Assembly (NCBI GenBank): GCA_029260135.1
Contig: JAJDDV010000159.1
Coordinates: forward strand, 1 to 64,000
Length of the DNA: 64,000 nucleotides
Source of the DNA: Phycisphaerae bacterium
Lineage (GTDB): Bacteria > Planctomycetota > Phycisphaerae > UBA1845
Direction of reading: 5' to 3'
Under the pieces are notes generated by a model. It saw nothing but the letters and a program-made list of their open reading frames with translations, was not told the DNA's origin and did no database searches. The position numbers were made by a program, and so were the translations under genes. Shown piece by piece: positions 1 through 7,764 of this stretch. Within the stretch, counting starts at the first letter, position 1. The number at the start of each line of letters is the position of its first letter.

Positions 1-58
1 TACCGGCGGCGTCGTCGCTGTTGGCGACGACACGGAGTCGACCTCCGGAGGGCGTGCG

Positions 59-478
59 ATGGAACAGCCGGCGTTTCTGGACAAGTCTCACATGCCGACC
101 GACACGGATCTGCGCGGCGTTCTGGGCCGTGCGAAACCGCACTGGGATCGCATCAAGACGATGGCGCTGGAGGCGGAACCGGAAACCTCGCCCGAGTGGA
201 AGTTCTATACGAAGAAGAGCGGATGGACGTTCGTCGTGCGCGGCAAGCGACGAAACGTGCTTTATCTTCAGCCTGCTTCTTTGCGGTTTGTCGTCAGCTT
301 TGTTCTGGGTGACAAGGCCGTCGAGGCAGCCCAGGAGTCCGATCTACCTGCGGCCGTCAAGAAGCGCATCCGAGACGCCCGCAGGTATCCGGAAGGTCGC
401 GGCGTCAGTGTCGAAGTGACGAAGGCGGGGGACATCAAGACTGTCGAACAGCTCCTGGCGATCAAGATGGGGCGCTGA
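59..478 (+). CDS. DUF3788 family protein
   Basis: A 139-residue soluble protein with no signal peptide. The order of conserved elements fits DUF3788: an N-terminal stretch ending in a short acidic helix, an EWKFY segment near residue 47, a GWTFVVRGKRR strand, and a C-terminal VSVEV strand followed by a Val/Leu-rich helix. The start is supported by GGAGGG at 47-52, six bases before the ATG. The family has no established biochemical function. It is followed about 160 bases later by a sugar isomerase gene on the same strand, but the gap argues against tight coupling. Family assignment is from remembered sequence pattern. Confidence 0.8.
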   Translation: MEQPAFLDKSHMPTDTDLRGVLGRAKPHWDRIKTMALEAEPETSPEWKFYTKKSGWTFVVRGKRRNVLYLQPASLRFVVSFVLGDKAVEAAQESDLPAAVKKRIRDARRYPEGRGVSVEVTKAGDIKTVEQLLAIKMGR

Positions 479-642
479 GTCCGAACGGCGCTGCCAGGGT
501 CGCATTCGGAACGCGATAGATCTCGCACCGTTGCCTTTGGGTGCGATTCCGGCCTACGATTTGCTTGTCTGCGGCGTGGCGGCGAAGTCGCTGCCCAGTT
601 CTCCACCTAGTTGATCGAGAGGTCTGCGAGTTGATCGAGCCC

Positions 643-1491
643 ATGGCGATCGGCGTCTGCGGTTGGTGCATTGATCGCGCCGACGCTGTGCGCGGGATCG
701 AAGTGTGCGGGAAGGAGTTGGGCCTTGGTGCCGTGCAGATCGGGTTCTTCACTGAGGCGGCGTTGCGATCGGCGGAGGCGGACGTCATTGCGGCCACGCT
801 TAGAACGTCAGGGGTCACGCTCGTGGGGTCCTTCATCGCGTTTGAGGGTGAAGATTATGCATCGATCGAGCGTATCACAGCCACGGGCGGGTTCATGCCC
901 GGAGATCACTTTGGCGATCGGTTGGCGCTGACAGAGGCGGCGGCGGCGCTAACGGCGGCGCTTGGTGCGCCGCTGCTGGCGATTCATGCGGGGACGGTTC
1001 CGACGGACACCTCATCGCCGGTTTACGGCGCGCTGGTCGATCGCGTGGGGCAAGCGGCGGATGCGGTTGCGTCGTACGGTGTGCGGCTGCTGCTCGAGAC
1101 GGGCCGAGAGCCGGTGGAGATACTGATCGGTTTCATCGACGCGGTGGGTCGCGCAAACGTCGGCGTCAACTTCGATCCCGGCAACCTGGTGATTTATGGC
1201 GTCGACGACCCGATTCGCGCGGTGTCGAAGCTCCGAGGCCGCATCGACATCGTGCATCTCAAGGACGCGAGGCAATCGCTGCGGCCCGGCGCCTCGTATG
1301 GGAAGGCGGCGTCGCTGGGCATGGGTGACGCTCAGATCGCCAGGGTGGTCAGCCGGCTGCGGACGGTGGGCTACCGCGGGCCGCTGCTGCTTGAAATGCG
1401 CAGTCGCGATTCGGGTTTTGGCGATCTCCGCGATGCCGTGAGCTTTGTGCAGTCGTTGCTGTCGCCCGTTGACGGGGCGGGTTCGTCCTGA
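643..1491 (+). CDS. Sugar phosphate isomerase/epimerase-like TIM-barrel protein
   Basis: About 282 residues of the xylose-isomerase-like TIM-barrel (AP endonuclease family 2) fold. Putative metal ligands sit at the ends of successive strands: Glu in LLETGREP, Asp in NFDPGNL, His in VHLKDA and Glu in LLLEMRS. Reading frame extends upstream to 541, but the start at 643 (MAIGVCGWCID) begins right at the first barrel strand and is preferred. Proteins of this family isomerise or epimerise keto-sugars or inositol derivatives using a divalent metal; the substrate cannot be read from sequence. Cytoplasmic, no signal peptide. The neighbouring tRNA gene lies 21 bases downstream. Confidence 0.85.
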   Translation: MAIGVCGWCIDRADAVRGIEVCGKELGLGAVQIGFFTEAALRSAEADVIAATLRTSGVTLVGSFIAFEGEDYASIERITATGGFMPGDHFGDRLALTEAAAALTAALGAPLLAIHAGTVPTDTSSPVYGALVDRVGQAADAVASYGVRLLLETGREPVEILIGFIDAVGRANVGVNFDPGNLVIYGVDDPIRAVSKLRGRIDIVHLKDARQSLRPGASYGKAASLGMGDAQIARVVSRLRTVGYRGPLLLEMRSRDSGFGDLRDAVSFVQSLLSPVDGAGSS

Positions 1492-1512
1492 TGGAATGGG
1501 CCTTCCGCGCGA

Positions 1513-1585
1513 GGGCCTGTAGCTCAGCGGTTAGAGCAGGCGACTCATAATCGCTTGGTCGGGGGTTCGAATCCCTCCAGGCCCA
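1513..1585 (+). tRNA. tRNA-Ile2 (CAU anticodon, lysidine-modified type)
   Basis: A complete cloverleaf can be folded. The acceptor stem pairs GGGCCTG (1513-1519) with CAGGCCC (1578-1584), and A1585 is the discriminator. The anticodon arm GGCGA/TCGCT encloses loop CTCATAA, giving anticodon CAU at 1546-1548. The D arm and anticodon arm are nearly identical to E. coli tRNA-Ile2, including the AGGCGACTCATAATCGCTTG block, so this is the AUA-reading isoleucine tRNA whose C34 is converted to lysidine by TilS, rather than an elongator or initiator tRNA-Met. The gene does not encode CCA. Confidence 0.93.
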
Positions 1586-1704
1586 GTTCGACCGCGGGTA
1601 CTCCCCAGCGTTTCCCGTCTGCTTGCTCAAACGGCTTGGTTTGCGCAGAATCTACCGTTGCGGTGGGGAGTTCGTGGGGGCAGGCGGCTTGGAGGTGTCG
1701 AAGG

Positions 1705-2220
1705 ATGATCCGCTGTGACGTTAACCGATGTGTCGGTTGCAGAATGTGCGAGGTCAACTGCAGTGATTCACACTTTGGCGCGGTGTCGCCCGCGTTGACG
1801 CGGATCCGCGTTGCGAAGATCGAGGAGCTGGGCATCGACATGGCTGTCTCCTGCCTGAGCTGTGCGGAGAAGCCTTGCCTGGGTTGCCCGACCGATGCAC
1901 TGTCTGTTGGGCAAGACGGCCAAATCATTCTGGATGCCGAGTTGTGCGGTGCCTGCGGTGAGTGCATCGACGCCTGTCCGGTCGGCGCGGTCAGTGGAAG
2001 TGGCGGTTCGCCTCTTTTTTGTGATCTTTGCGGTGGTGACCCGGCTTGCGTGGAGAGTTGTCCGACCGGCGCACTGGTTGATGATCGCGACACGCATGTA
2101 TCGTTGGAGGCATTCATGCCTTTCACGGGTACGCCGGGTCAGAAGCGTGCCCACTATGTCACTTCGATGGCGCAGCCTCAGCGCGAGGCGTGGCTGGCGG
2201 GGCGGAGGGTTGACGGATGA
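1705..2220 (+). CDS. 4Fe-4S ferredoxin-type electron-transfer protein of the AOR cluster
   Basis: A 171-residue protein with cysteine groups typical of the HycB/DmsB-like multi-cluster ferredoxins: CVGCRMCEVNC near the N-terminus, CLSC...CLGCP, CGACGECIDACP and CDLC...CVESCP. Up to four [4Fe-4S] clusters are possible. The start at 1705 (MIRCDVNRC) is chosen because homology begins there and GGAGG lies at 1691-1695. Its stop overlaps the next start as ATGA (2217-2220), so it is translationally coupled to the aldehyde ferredoxin oxidoreductase gene and is the probable electron acceptor of that enzyme. Cytoplasmic; no signal peptide. Confidence 0.9.
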   Translation: MIRCDVNRCVGCRMCEVNCSDSHFGAVSPALTRIRVAKIEELGIDMAVSCLSCAEKPCLGCPTDALSVGQDGQIILDAELCGACGECIDACPVGAVSGSGGSPLFCDLCGGDPACVESCPTGALVDDRDTHVSLEAFMPFTGTPGQKRAHYVTSMAQPQREAWLAGRRVDG

Positions 2221-3995
2221 CGGTCTATCAGGGGACCCGTCTCCGCGTCGACCTCGGCAGCGGCAAGATCGCCAGAACGACTACGCCTGACAAGGGCATC
2301 GGCGCGCGCAGCTTCAACAGCGCCACGCTCTTCAACGAGCTGGCCGCGGGTGTCGATCCACTCGGTCCGGACAACATCCTCTGCATTGCCGTAGGCCCGC
2401 TGACGGGCAGTTCACTGATCGCCACGTGTCGGTTCATCGCGAGCGCGAAGAGCCCGCTCACGGGATACCACGGTGATTCCGGCGCGCGCGGGTTCTTCGC
2501 TCCGGAACTTCGATGGGCCGGTTATGATCAGATCGTCTTCACGGGCGCGTCCGACCGGTGGGTCTATCTGCGCATTGATGACGATTCCGTCGAACTGCGA
2601 GATGCGTCTCATCTGGTCGGATTGGACATTACGCAGACCACCGTGCAGTTACGCGAGGAAATGAGTGACCCCGACTTGCAGGTGGCCGCCATCGGACCGG
2701 CCGGTGAGAATATGGTGCGGTACGCCATCATCTCGTGCAATCTTTCCCGTGCCGCCGGACGGACGGGGATGGGCGCGGTCATGGGGTCGAAGAAGATCAA
2801 GGCCATCGTTGTTCGTGGAAGCAAGCCGGTCAAGCCTGAGGATCCCGATCGATTCAAGCGGGCATGCGCGGAGTTGCGTTCGCGCATCGAGACCCATCCG
2901 GAGTTCGAGTCGCGTGGGAAGTACGGCACCACGCGCATTATGGATTCCCTGGCCGACATGGGTGTGCTCCCTGCGTACCATTACCGCAGCGCTTGTTTCG
3001 AGCATCTTCAGGATGTCAACGGGGCAGCGTTGCGAAAGAACCATGTCGTCAAAGAGAAGTCGTGCTACAACTGCAACATCCACTGCTCGCGATACAATTT
3101 CACGGAGAATAGCGAGGGCGAAGGACCGGAGTATGAAGCCCAGGCCGGTTTCAGCATCAAATGCGGAAATCCAAACCTGGATCTCGCCGTGGAAGCCTCC
3201 AACGCCGTGAACCGACTCGGGCTCGATTGTATCTCCACGGCTGAGATGATCGCCTGGTTGATGGAGTGTCGCCACGAGGGCGTTGTTCATGAGAAGGATG
3301 TCGATGGTATCGATCTTTCCTGGGGATCGCGCGAGGCGATCACCCGGCTTCCCGAAATGATTGCGCATCGACAGGGCGTGGGGGACATCCTGGCCGATGG
3401 GGCGCGACGAGCCGCGCCGTCTTTTGGGCCGGCTGCCGAGGAACTGACCGTACACGTTAAAGGTCTCGAGCTCTTCTCCGCCGATCCGAGAGGCATTAAG
3501 GGATACGCGCTGATGAACGCGGTGAATTCTCGCGGAGGCGATCATTACCGCGGGGAACCTATGATCGAGTTGACCGGAGACGAAGCCCTCGCGGTCAAGC
3601 GCGTCGGCGATCCCGATGCCGCCCACCGACTCAAAGAGAAAGGGAAAGGCGCCCTCGTGAACTACGCCGAGCACCTCGGTATCTTGTCCGACAGTATGAC
3701 GATCTGCAAGAACATCTCGAACTGTATGGACGTCGTTGATTTCGAACTGGCGGCGGAGGCCTACTCCGGTCTGTTCGGTCGGGAGATCACCGCGGCGCAG
3801 CTTTGGGACGCGTGCAGTCAAACCAGCCAGATCGAGCGGGATTTCAACGTGCGAGAAGGCCTTCAGACGGACGAAGACACGCTTCCTCGTCGTTTTCTTG
3901 AAGAGCCTATTCCCGACGGCCCGGCCAAGGGAACGAGGATCGACGTCGGAAGTATGGTTCGCGACTACTACAAGCAGAAGGGCTGGAGAATGTGA
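2217..3995 (+). CDS. Aldehyde ferredoxin oxidoreductase (tungsten-pterin enzyme)
   Basis: A 592-residue full-length member of the AOR family, which oxidises aldehydes to carboxylates with a W(Mo)-bis-pterin and one [4Fe-4S] cluster and passes electrons to ferredoxin. The N-terminal domain carries the GPLTGS and GARGFF regions. Cluster ligands are visible as CYNCNIHC (Cys283, 286, 290) and a distal Cys497 in MTICKN, matching the spacing of the Pyrococcus enzyme. GPEYE and GDHYRGEP, which line the pterin and active site in the family, are present, as is LGLDCIS. The gene overlaps the upstream ferredoxin gene by four bases. The substrate is unknown; the family covers acetaldehyde, benzaldehyde and others. 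Confidence 0.96.
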   Translation: MTVYQGTRLRVDLGSGKIARTTTPDKGIGARSFNSATLFNELAAGVDPLGPDNILCIAVGPLTGSSLIATCRFIASAKSPLTGYHGDSGARGFFAPELRWAGYDQIVFTGASDRWVYLRIDDDSVELRDASHLVGLDITQTTVQLREEMSDPDLQVAAIGPAGENMVRYAIISCNLSRAAGRTGMGAVMGSKKIKAIVVRGSKPVKPEDPDRFKRACAELRSRIETHPEFESRGKYGTTRIMDSLADMGVLPAYHYRSACFEHLQDVNGAALRKNHVVKEKSCYNCNIHCSRYNFTENSEGEGPEYEAQAGFSIKCGNPNLDLAVEASNAVNRLGLDCISTAEMIAWLMECRHEGVVHEKDVDGIDLSWGSREAITRLPEMIAHRQGVGDILADGARRAAPSFGPAAEELTVHVKGLELFSADPRGIKGYALMNAVNSRGGDHYRGEPMIELTGDEALAVKRVGDPDAAHRLKEKGKGALVNYAEHLGILSDSMTICKNISNCMDVVDFELAAEAYSGLFGREITAAQLWDACSQTSQIERDFNVREGLQTDEDTLPRRFLEEPIPDGPAKGTRIDVGSMVRDYYKQKGWRM

Positions 3996-4008
3996 GAGGG
4001 CAAACCTC

Positions 4009-4311
4009 ATGAAGGACTTGAAGGTCTCCGTCCATACGGTCAAAGGCCACTGCGACCTTCCGATGGAGAAGGGGGACTACTTTCTTCTTCAGGGCGGCAA
4101 GGTGTTTATCCCGCCGTGTAAGCACTTCTGTATGTATGCACTGCAGAGCGTTCTTCCGCTCCTTCCCGCTAAGCAGCGGAACATCGTGGAAGCGGACGAT
4201 TGGCTTCAACGTACGAAGTTTGTTTCCTGCCCTGATCCTGCCGGTGGCGTGATCCTGAGAATCGAAGAATGTCGTCCGGAAGATTGGCACGAGATCAAAC
4301 AAACAGTATGA
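4009..4311 (+). CDS. Small Cys-containing protein, TIGR04076-like
   Basis: A 100-residue protein starting 13 bases after the AOR stop. It shows a C-x-n-GD-x-F opening (GHCDLPMEKGDYF), a central P-C-K-H-F-C-x-x-A helix, and a late CPDP motif, which together resemble the small TIGR04076 proteins often seen beside oxidoreductase genes. No signal peptide or membrane segment. Four cysteines (in GHC, PPC, HFC and SCP) could bind a metal or support redox chemistry, but no role is established. Cluster position suggests an accessory to the AOR. The family name is a tentative match; the existence of the gene is well supported by spacing and composition. Confidence 0.72.
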   Translation: MKDLKVSVHTVKGHCDLPMEKGDYFLLQGGKVFIPPCKHFCMYALQSVLPLLPAKQRNIVEADDWLQRTKFVSCPDPAGGVILRIEECRPEDWHEIKQTV

Positions 4312-4376
4312 GTATTCGCCGTGTGTCGGGCGTACGTTCGCCCGGCCGCCACACGCGGTGCGGGTTTCGCCATTCC

Positions 4377-4382
4377 GGAGGA
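4377..4382 (+). promoter_or_regulatory. Ribosome binding site deciding the start of the Tat-exported flavoprotein
   Basis: GGAGGA lies seven bases before the ATG at 4390. The reading frame is open back to 4321, but only the 4390 start has this signal and places a twin-arginine motif at the N-terminus. Confidence 0.75.
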
Positions 4383-4389
4383 ATCGCCC

Positions 4390-5100
4390 ATGGTCGAACA
4401 ACCGAAAGCAGTCTCGCGCCGCCGGTTTCTCGAGAGTTCGTCCGCCGTCGCACTGCTGACGGCACTCGGCGAGCATGTTTGCGCCGCCGATCCACCATCG
4501 GGGACGATCCATCCCAAGCGGATTTCGCTCGCCGAGCCCGGCCCGATGCTTCCTCCCGTCCCGGCCATCCTGCTTACGGTGAAAGGAAAGCGAGACGGGT
4601 CGGACGAGATCTCGGTTGTGTGGACGTTCGTGGTCAACGGCAAGCCGCCGCAGATCGGTGTCAGCGTCCACGACAGGCACGTCGCGGGTATGTTGATCAA
4701 AGAACACGGCGAGTTCGTGCTCAACGTGCCGACCGCGGAAATCGTCAAGCCGTTCGACACGGTCGATATGAACACCGGCAAGATCGCCGACAAGTTTGCG
4801 CTCTCCGGTCTAACGCGCGAACGCGCGACGAAGGTAGACGCGCCGACGGTCGCCGAATCGCCGATCCACGTTGAGTGCCGTGTCTTCGATACGATTCCAG
4901 TGCCGCCGGTACGAAGCATCTTCCTGGCGAGCGTTGTCGCGACCACCGTTCGAGAAGGCGTCTGCGACGAAAGCGGCCGACTGATTGTCCCGGCTGTTCA
5001 GTTCTTCGGGATGACGGCTGGGAGCGGCGAGTTCTATACCATGGGGAGGAAGGTCGGTCACATCGGACAAACGGTAGGGCGGACCGACATCAAGTATTGA
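4390..5100 (+). CDS. Flavin-reductase-like split-barrel protein with Tat signal
   Basis: A 236-residue protein. The N-terminus SRRRFLE followed by a hydrophobic SSAVALLTAL stretch is a twin-arginine signal, implying export of a folded, probably flavin-bound, protein. The body (PVPAILLTVKG, NGKPPQIGVSV, FVLNVPTAEIV, later FALSGLT and AESPIHVECRV) follows the FMN-binding split-barrel of the flavin reductase/DIM6-NTAB family. Such proteins bind FMN and reduce flavin or act as small flavoproteins. It is the last gene of the AOR cluster, 78 bases after the small Cys protein. Export is unusual, since the AOR and ferredoxin appear cytoplasmic. The next gene runs on the opposite strand. Confidence 0.82.
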   Translation: MVEQPKAVSRRRFLESSSAVALLTALGEHVCAADPPSGTIHPKRISLAEPGPMLPPVPAILLTVKGKRDGSDEISVVWTFVVNGKPPQIGVSVHDRHVAGMLIKEHGEFVLNVPTAEIVKPFDTVDMNTGKIADKFALSGLTRERATKVDAPTVAESPIHVECRVFDTIPVPPVRSIFLASVVATTVREGVCDESGRLIVPAVQFFGMTAGSGEFYTMGRKVGHIGQTVGRTDIKY

Positions 5101-5437
5101 ACAGGCGTCACGCGGAACTGCCAGCCCGGACCTTTCCCATCTGAAGGTGCAAGAGACGGGGCTCGCCTCGACGCCCAAGCCGCTCGATGGCAGGCGAGGC
5201 TGCCGCAGCCAACGGACGAAGCGGAGGCTGAAACGCCATACTCTCGACAGAGCATCGTGACCGTCCGTGCGAGCCTGGTGAGGGCGATAACGCCATCGGT
5301 GTCTCAGTGGGACCGAGGTGCCAAGACAGCCACAACGCGGAACGCCTATAGCGTGTAACGTCCAAGCGTAGCGGGGAAAGTGTCGTGTTTTCCGCGTGCG
5401 GAGTCGTTCAACACGCTACACTTGAATAGAGCTTGCT
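5101..5437. other. Intergenic stretch, nothing recognised
   Basis: 337 bases between convergent genes. Short open frames exist on both strands but show no family motif, start signal or codon pattern worth calling. No convincing terminator hairpin with a T tract was found. Confidence 0.5.
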
Positions 5438-7222
5438 CTAGTGTTCGGACACCCTGATCCGGTGTCTCGGCGTCGGCCTCGCGCCGGCCAGGAAAGCGGC
5501 GACGTCAGCGGTGTCGACCACCCCGTCGTGATTCAAATCAGCGCGGCCAAGCTCAGCTCGGCCGCTCTTGCGCAAATCGCTGACGGTCACCGAGGTGATC
5601 GGCCGGACAGTGTCCAAGGTTCCCTGCCCACAGCAGCAGTCCTTACTGATGGCGTAGAAGTTCATGGAGATGAACGAGTAGTCGAGGGCATCAACAATCC
5701 CATCACCGTTGATATCCGCATGCGGAGCCTGTTGGTCGCACGACACGTTCAGCGACATCGACGTGTTGTCGTTCATGATAAACGTGATCAGGTCCTGGAT
5801 GTCGATCACGTTGTGGTTCGCCAGCGGATTGTCCGTGTCCCAGCCGTCGAGGTTCCCCTGGACCAGCCAGTTTCCGCCAAAGAACGGATCACCCCTGAAC
5901 GTGGCCTGGTAGACACCGCCGACGCAGGTTGGATAGTCACAGGACCGTATCGAGTGGTGTTTGTCGCGAGCCGTGATGCACGAGAACCTCTCCAACGGGA
6001 CCTCAAGTTCTTCGATGAGGCGGCCGAGGTGGTCGTACTCTCCCCGGAAGTGCAACTCTCGCTCAAGCACCCTCGGCGCCTGCGCGCAGTCCTCGAACAG
6101 CTCGAACACTATGCAACGGGTTACGTCGCCGGCGAGGATCGGCGAGAGTTGTACTGTAACGTCCAGGGTATGGATGTCCTCTACGGTCACGGTCCAGGAA
6201 TCCTGAGCGACTCCACCACAGGGGCCGAGCCCGGTTGCGGCGCAGGCATAGGTCGTGGTGCCGATCGAGTGCTCGCCTCCGGTCATCGCCAGGAAACTTA
6301 GGTCGAAGTCATCCGGAGTTCCGAGTACTCCGTCCGGACCGTGATGAGTACCCGTGCAGGCGAGACTGCACGTGGCGCACGCACTGTTGCAGGTGGGCGG
6401 TCCCCATTCGACGATTGCAGAACTGAAGTCGCAGTCCGCGTTGGCTGTCACGTTTCCCGGAACGCTAAGCGAAATGGCATCGGCAGAAGCAACGAGATCG
6501 CTGCACTGCGTTAGGGGCGCACATCCTCCGCCGTCAGCGAACGCGGCGAACGTCTGAAAGGGACTCGCACCTGCTAGGCACACGTTGCACGAGTTGCAGC
6601 CGCCGATCTTGGAAAAGCTGAACGACGCAAGAGTTGTCTCCTGGCCGGCACCGGGGCTGCCGAGCGGGTCTACGCGGCTCCGATAGAAAACGGTTCCCGC
6701 TGCATCGTCCACGACTCTTGCGACCTCGAACGAGTACTCGGCACCCGGCGTAATCGAGTTGAACCGCATGCAGCTGGGGGCATAGAGAAGGGTAAACTGC
6801 CCATCGACCACCTCAGTACTCGCGCCCTTGATCACGTTGGCGATGATATTGGCGCCGTCTTCCGCACAGGTCTCCGTGACGTTGACGAACAGCTCTGGGC
6901 ACACCACGCATGCACACAGGCCGCTGCTACATCCGGTCGCCTCAGACGGGCAATCGATCAGTGGGTCGCCGCTCGGACAAGGAAGGGTCGTCACCTCGGT
7001 GTGCATGCACTGTCTTGATCCCGAAGGCCCCACGCATGCGTCGTTCGTACAGGGAAGCCCATCGTTGCAGTCCGCCTGGGTCGTACAAAGATCCTGCGCA
7101 CGCACTGCAAGGGCGCTTCCGAGGCACCAACTGAAACCTACAGCGAATCCAAATACTGTGCGGAGAAAAGCCCGCAGTGTACGCACTGGTCGTTCTCGTT
7201 GGTGAGGACGCGCGAACATGGC
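5438..7222 (-). CDS. Secreted Cys-rich protein with C-terminal dockerin-type EF-hands
   Basis: About 594 residues. The frame is open to 7285, but the start at 7222 puts an Arg-rich n-region and a hydrophobic segment (FGFAVGFSWCLGSALAV, then RAQ) at the N-terminus as a signal peptide. A Cys-rich module follows (CTTQADCNDG, CTNDAC), of the kind common in myxobacterial and planctomycete surface proteins. The middle looks like a cohesin-like or beta-sandwich region with no clear family. Two EF-hand-like dockerin type I motifs end the protein: DINGDGIVDALD and DLNHDGVVDTAD. Dockerins bind Ca2+ and can dock to cohesins; here they may simply be surface-retention modules. Neither possible start has a good ribosome site. 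Confidence 0.8.
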   Translation of the reverse strand, partial: AMFARPHQRERPVRTLRAFLRTVFGFAVGFSWCLGSALAVRAQDLCTTQADCNDGLPCTNDACVGPSGSRQCMHTEVTTLPCPSGDPLIDCPSEATGCSSGLCACVVCPELFVNVTETCAEDGANIIANVIKGASTEVVDGQFTLLYAPSCMRFNSITPGAEYSFEVARVVDDAAGTVFYRSRVDPLGSPGAGQETTLASFSFSKIGGCNSCNVCLAGASPFQTFAAFADGGGCAPLTQCSDLVASADAISLSVPGNVTANADCDFSSAIVEWGPPTCNSACATCSLACTGTHHGPDGVLGTPDDFDLSFLAMTGGEHSIGTTTYACAATGLGPCGGVAQDSWTVTVEDIHTLDVTVQLSPILAGDVTRCIVFELFEDCAQAPRVLERELHFRGEYDHLGRLIEELEVPLERFSCITARDKHHSIRSCDYPTCVGGVYQATFRGDPFFGGNWLVQGNLDGWDTDNPLANHNVIDIQDLITFIMNDNTSMSLNVSCDQQAPHADINGDGIVDALDYSFISMNFYAISKDCCCGQGTLDTVRPITSVTVSDLRKSGRAELGRADLNHDGVVDTADVAAFLAGARPTPRHRIRVSEH

Positions 7223-7764
7223 GCCATGCCAATAGGAGGCTATCCGGGCTTCTCGGAATGGTCCATGATCGTCGAACAAAGGCATGAGACGAGTGTACCG
7301 TTAGAGTGCCGATCGACACAACAGAATTCTCCATCTCGAATGCGTGATGTTATGGATCTATCCGACAGGTGGCTGCAGTTGTACTTTATGCTTGCCCCAA
7401 GTCCGTGCGCCCAGCGTTAGTGTCTGAGTTGGCATCGAATCTTGCGGAAGTCGAAAGAAGAAGCGTGCAAGTGAGGGGTTGAAGTATTGTTCCTTTTTGA
7501 GTGAGGATACCAAAGTCAAGAGGACTGGAAGGCGACCCGGATGGTCAGACCGCAGCCCCGCAAGGAGCGGCGTTGGATGGCGAGATCGGTCCAAGTCCGA
7601 TGCGCATGTGGCAAACGAGCGTGGCACTCGGGTTAGAAGAGACATCGTTGCCACATCTTCCGTTGCTGATATGGCGAACGTCCGGCACGCAAGAGAGCAG
7701 CCCCCAACGTCAGCGCGCACGGGAGGCGTTCTCGTGACTTGTGCGATCGGCTTTTCAGCTCTTT
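7223..7764. other. Intergenic stretch, nothing recognised
   Basis: About 540 bases upstream of the dockerin gene and downstream of the M3 peptidase gene. It presumably holds the dockerin gene promoter. Open frames here lack family motifs and plausible composition. No hairpin plus T tract was seen. Confidence 0.45.

Noticed and set aside
2649-4043. 464-codon minus-strand frame
   Set aside because: Antisense to the aldehyde ferredoxin oxidoreductase gene, which has full cluster and pterin motifs.
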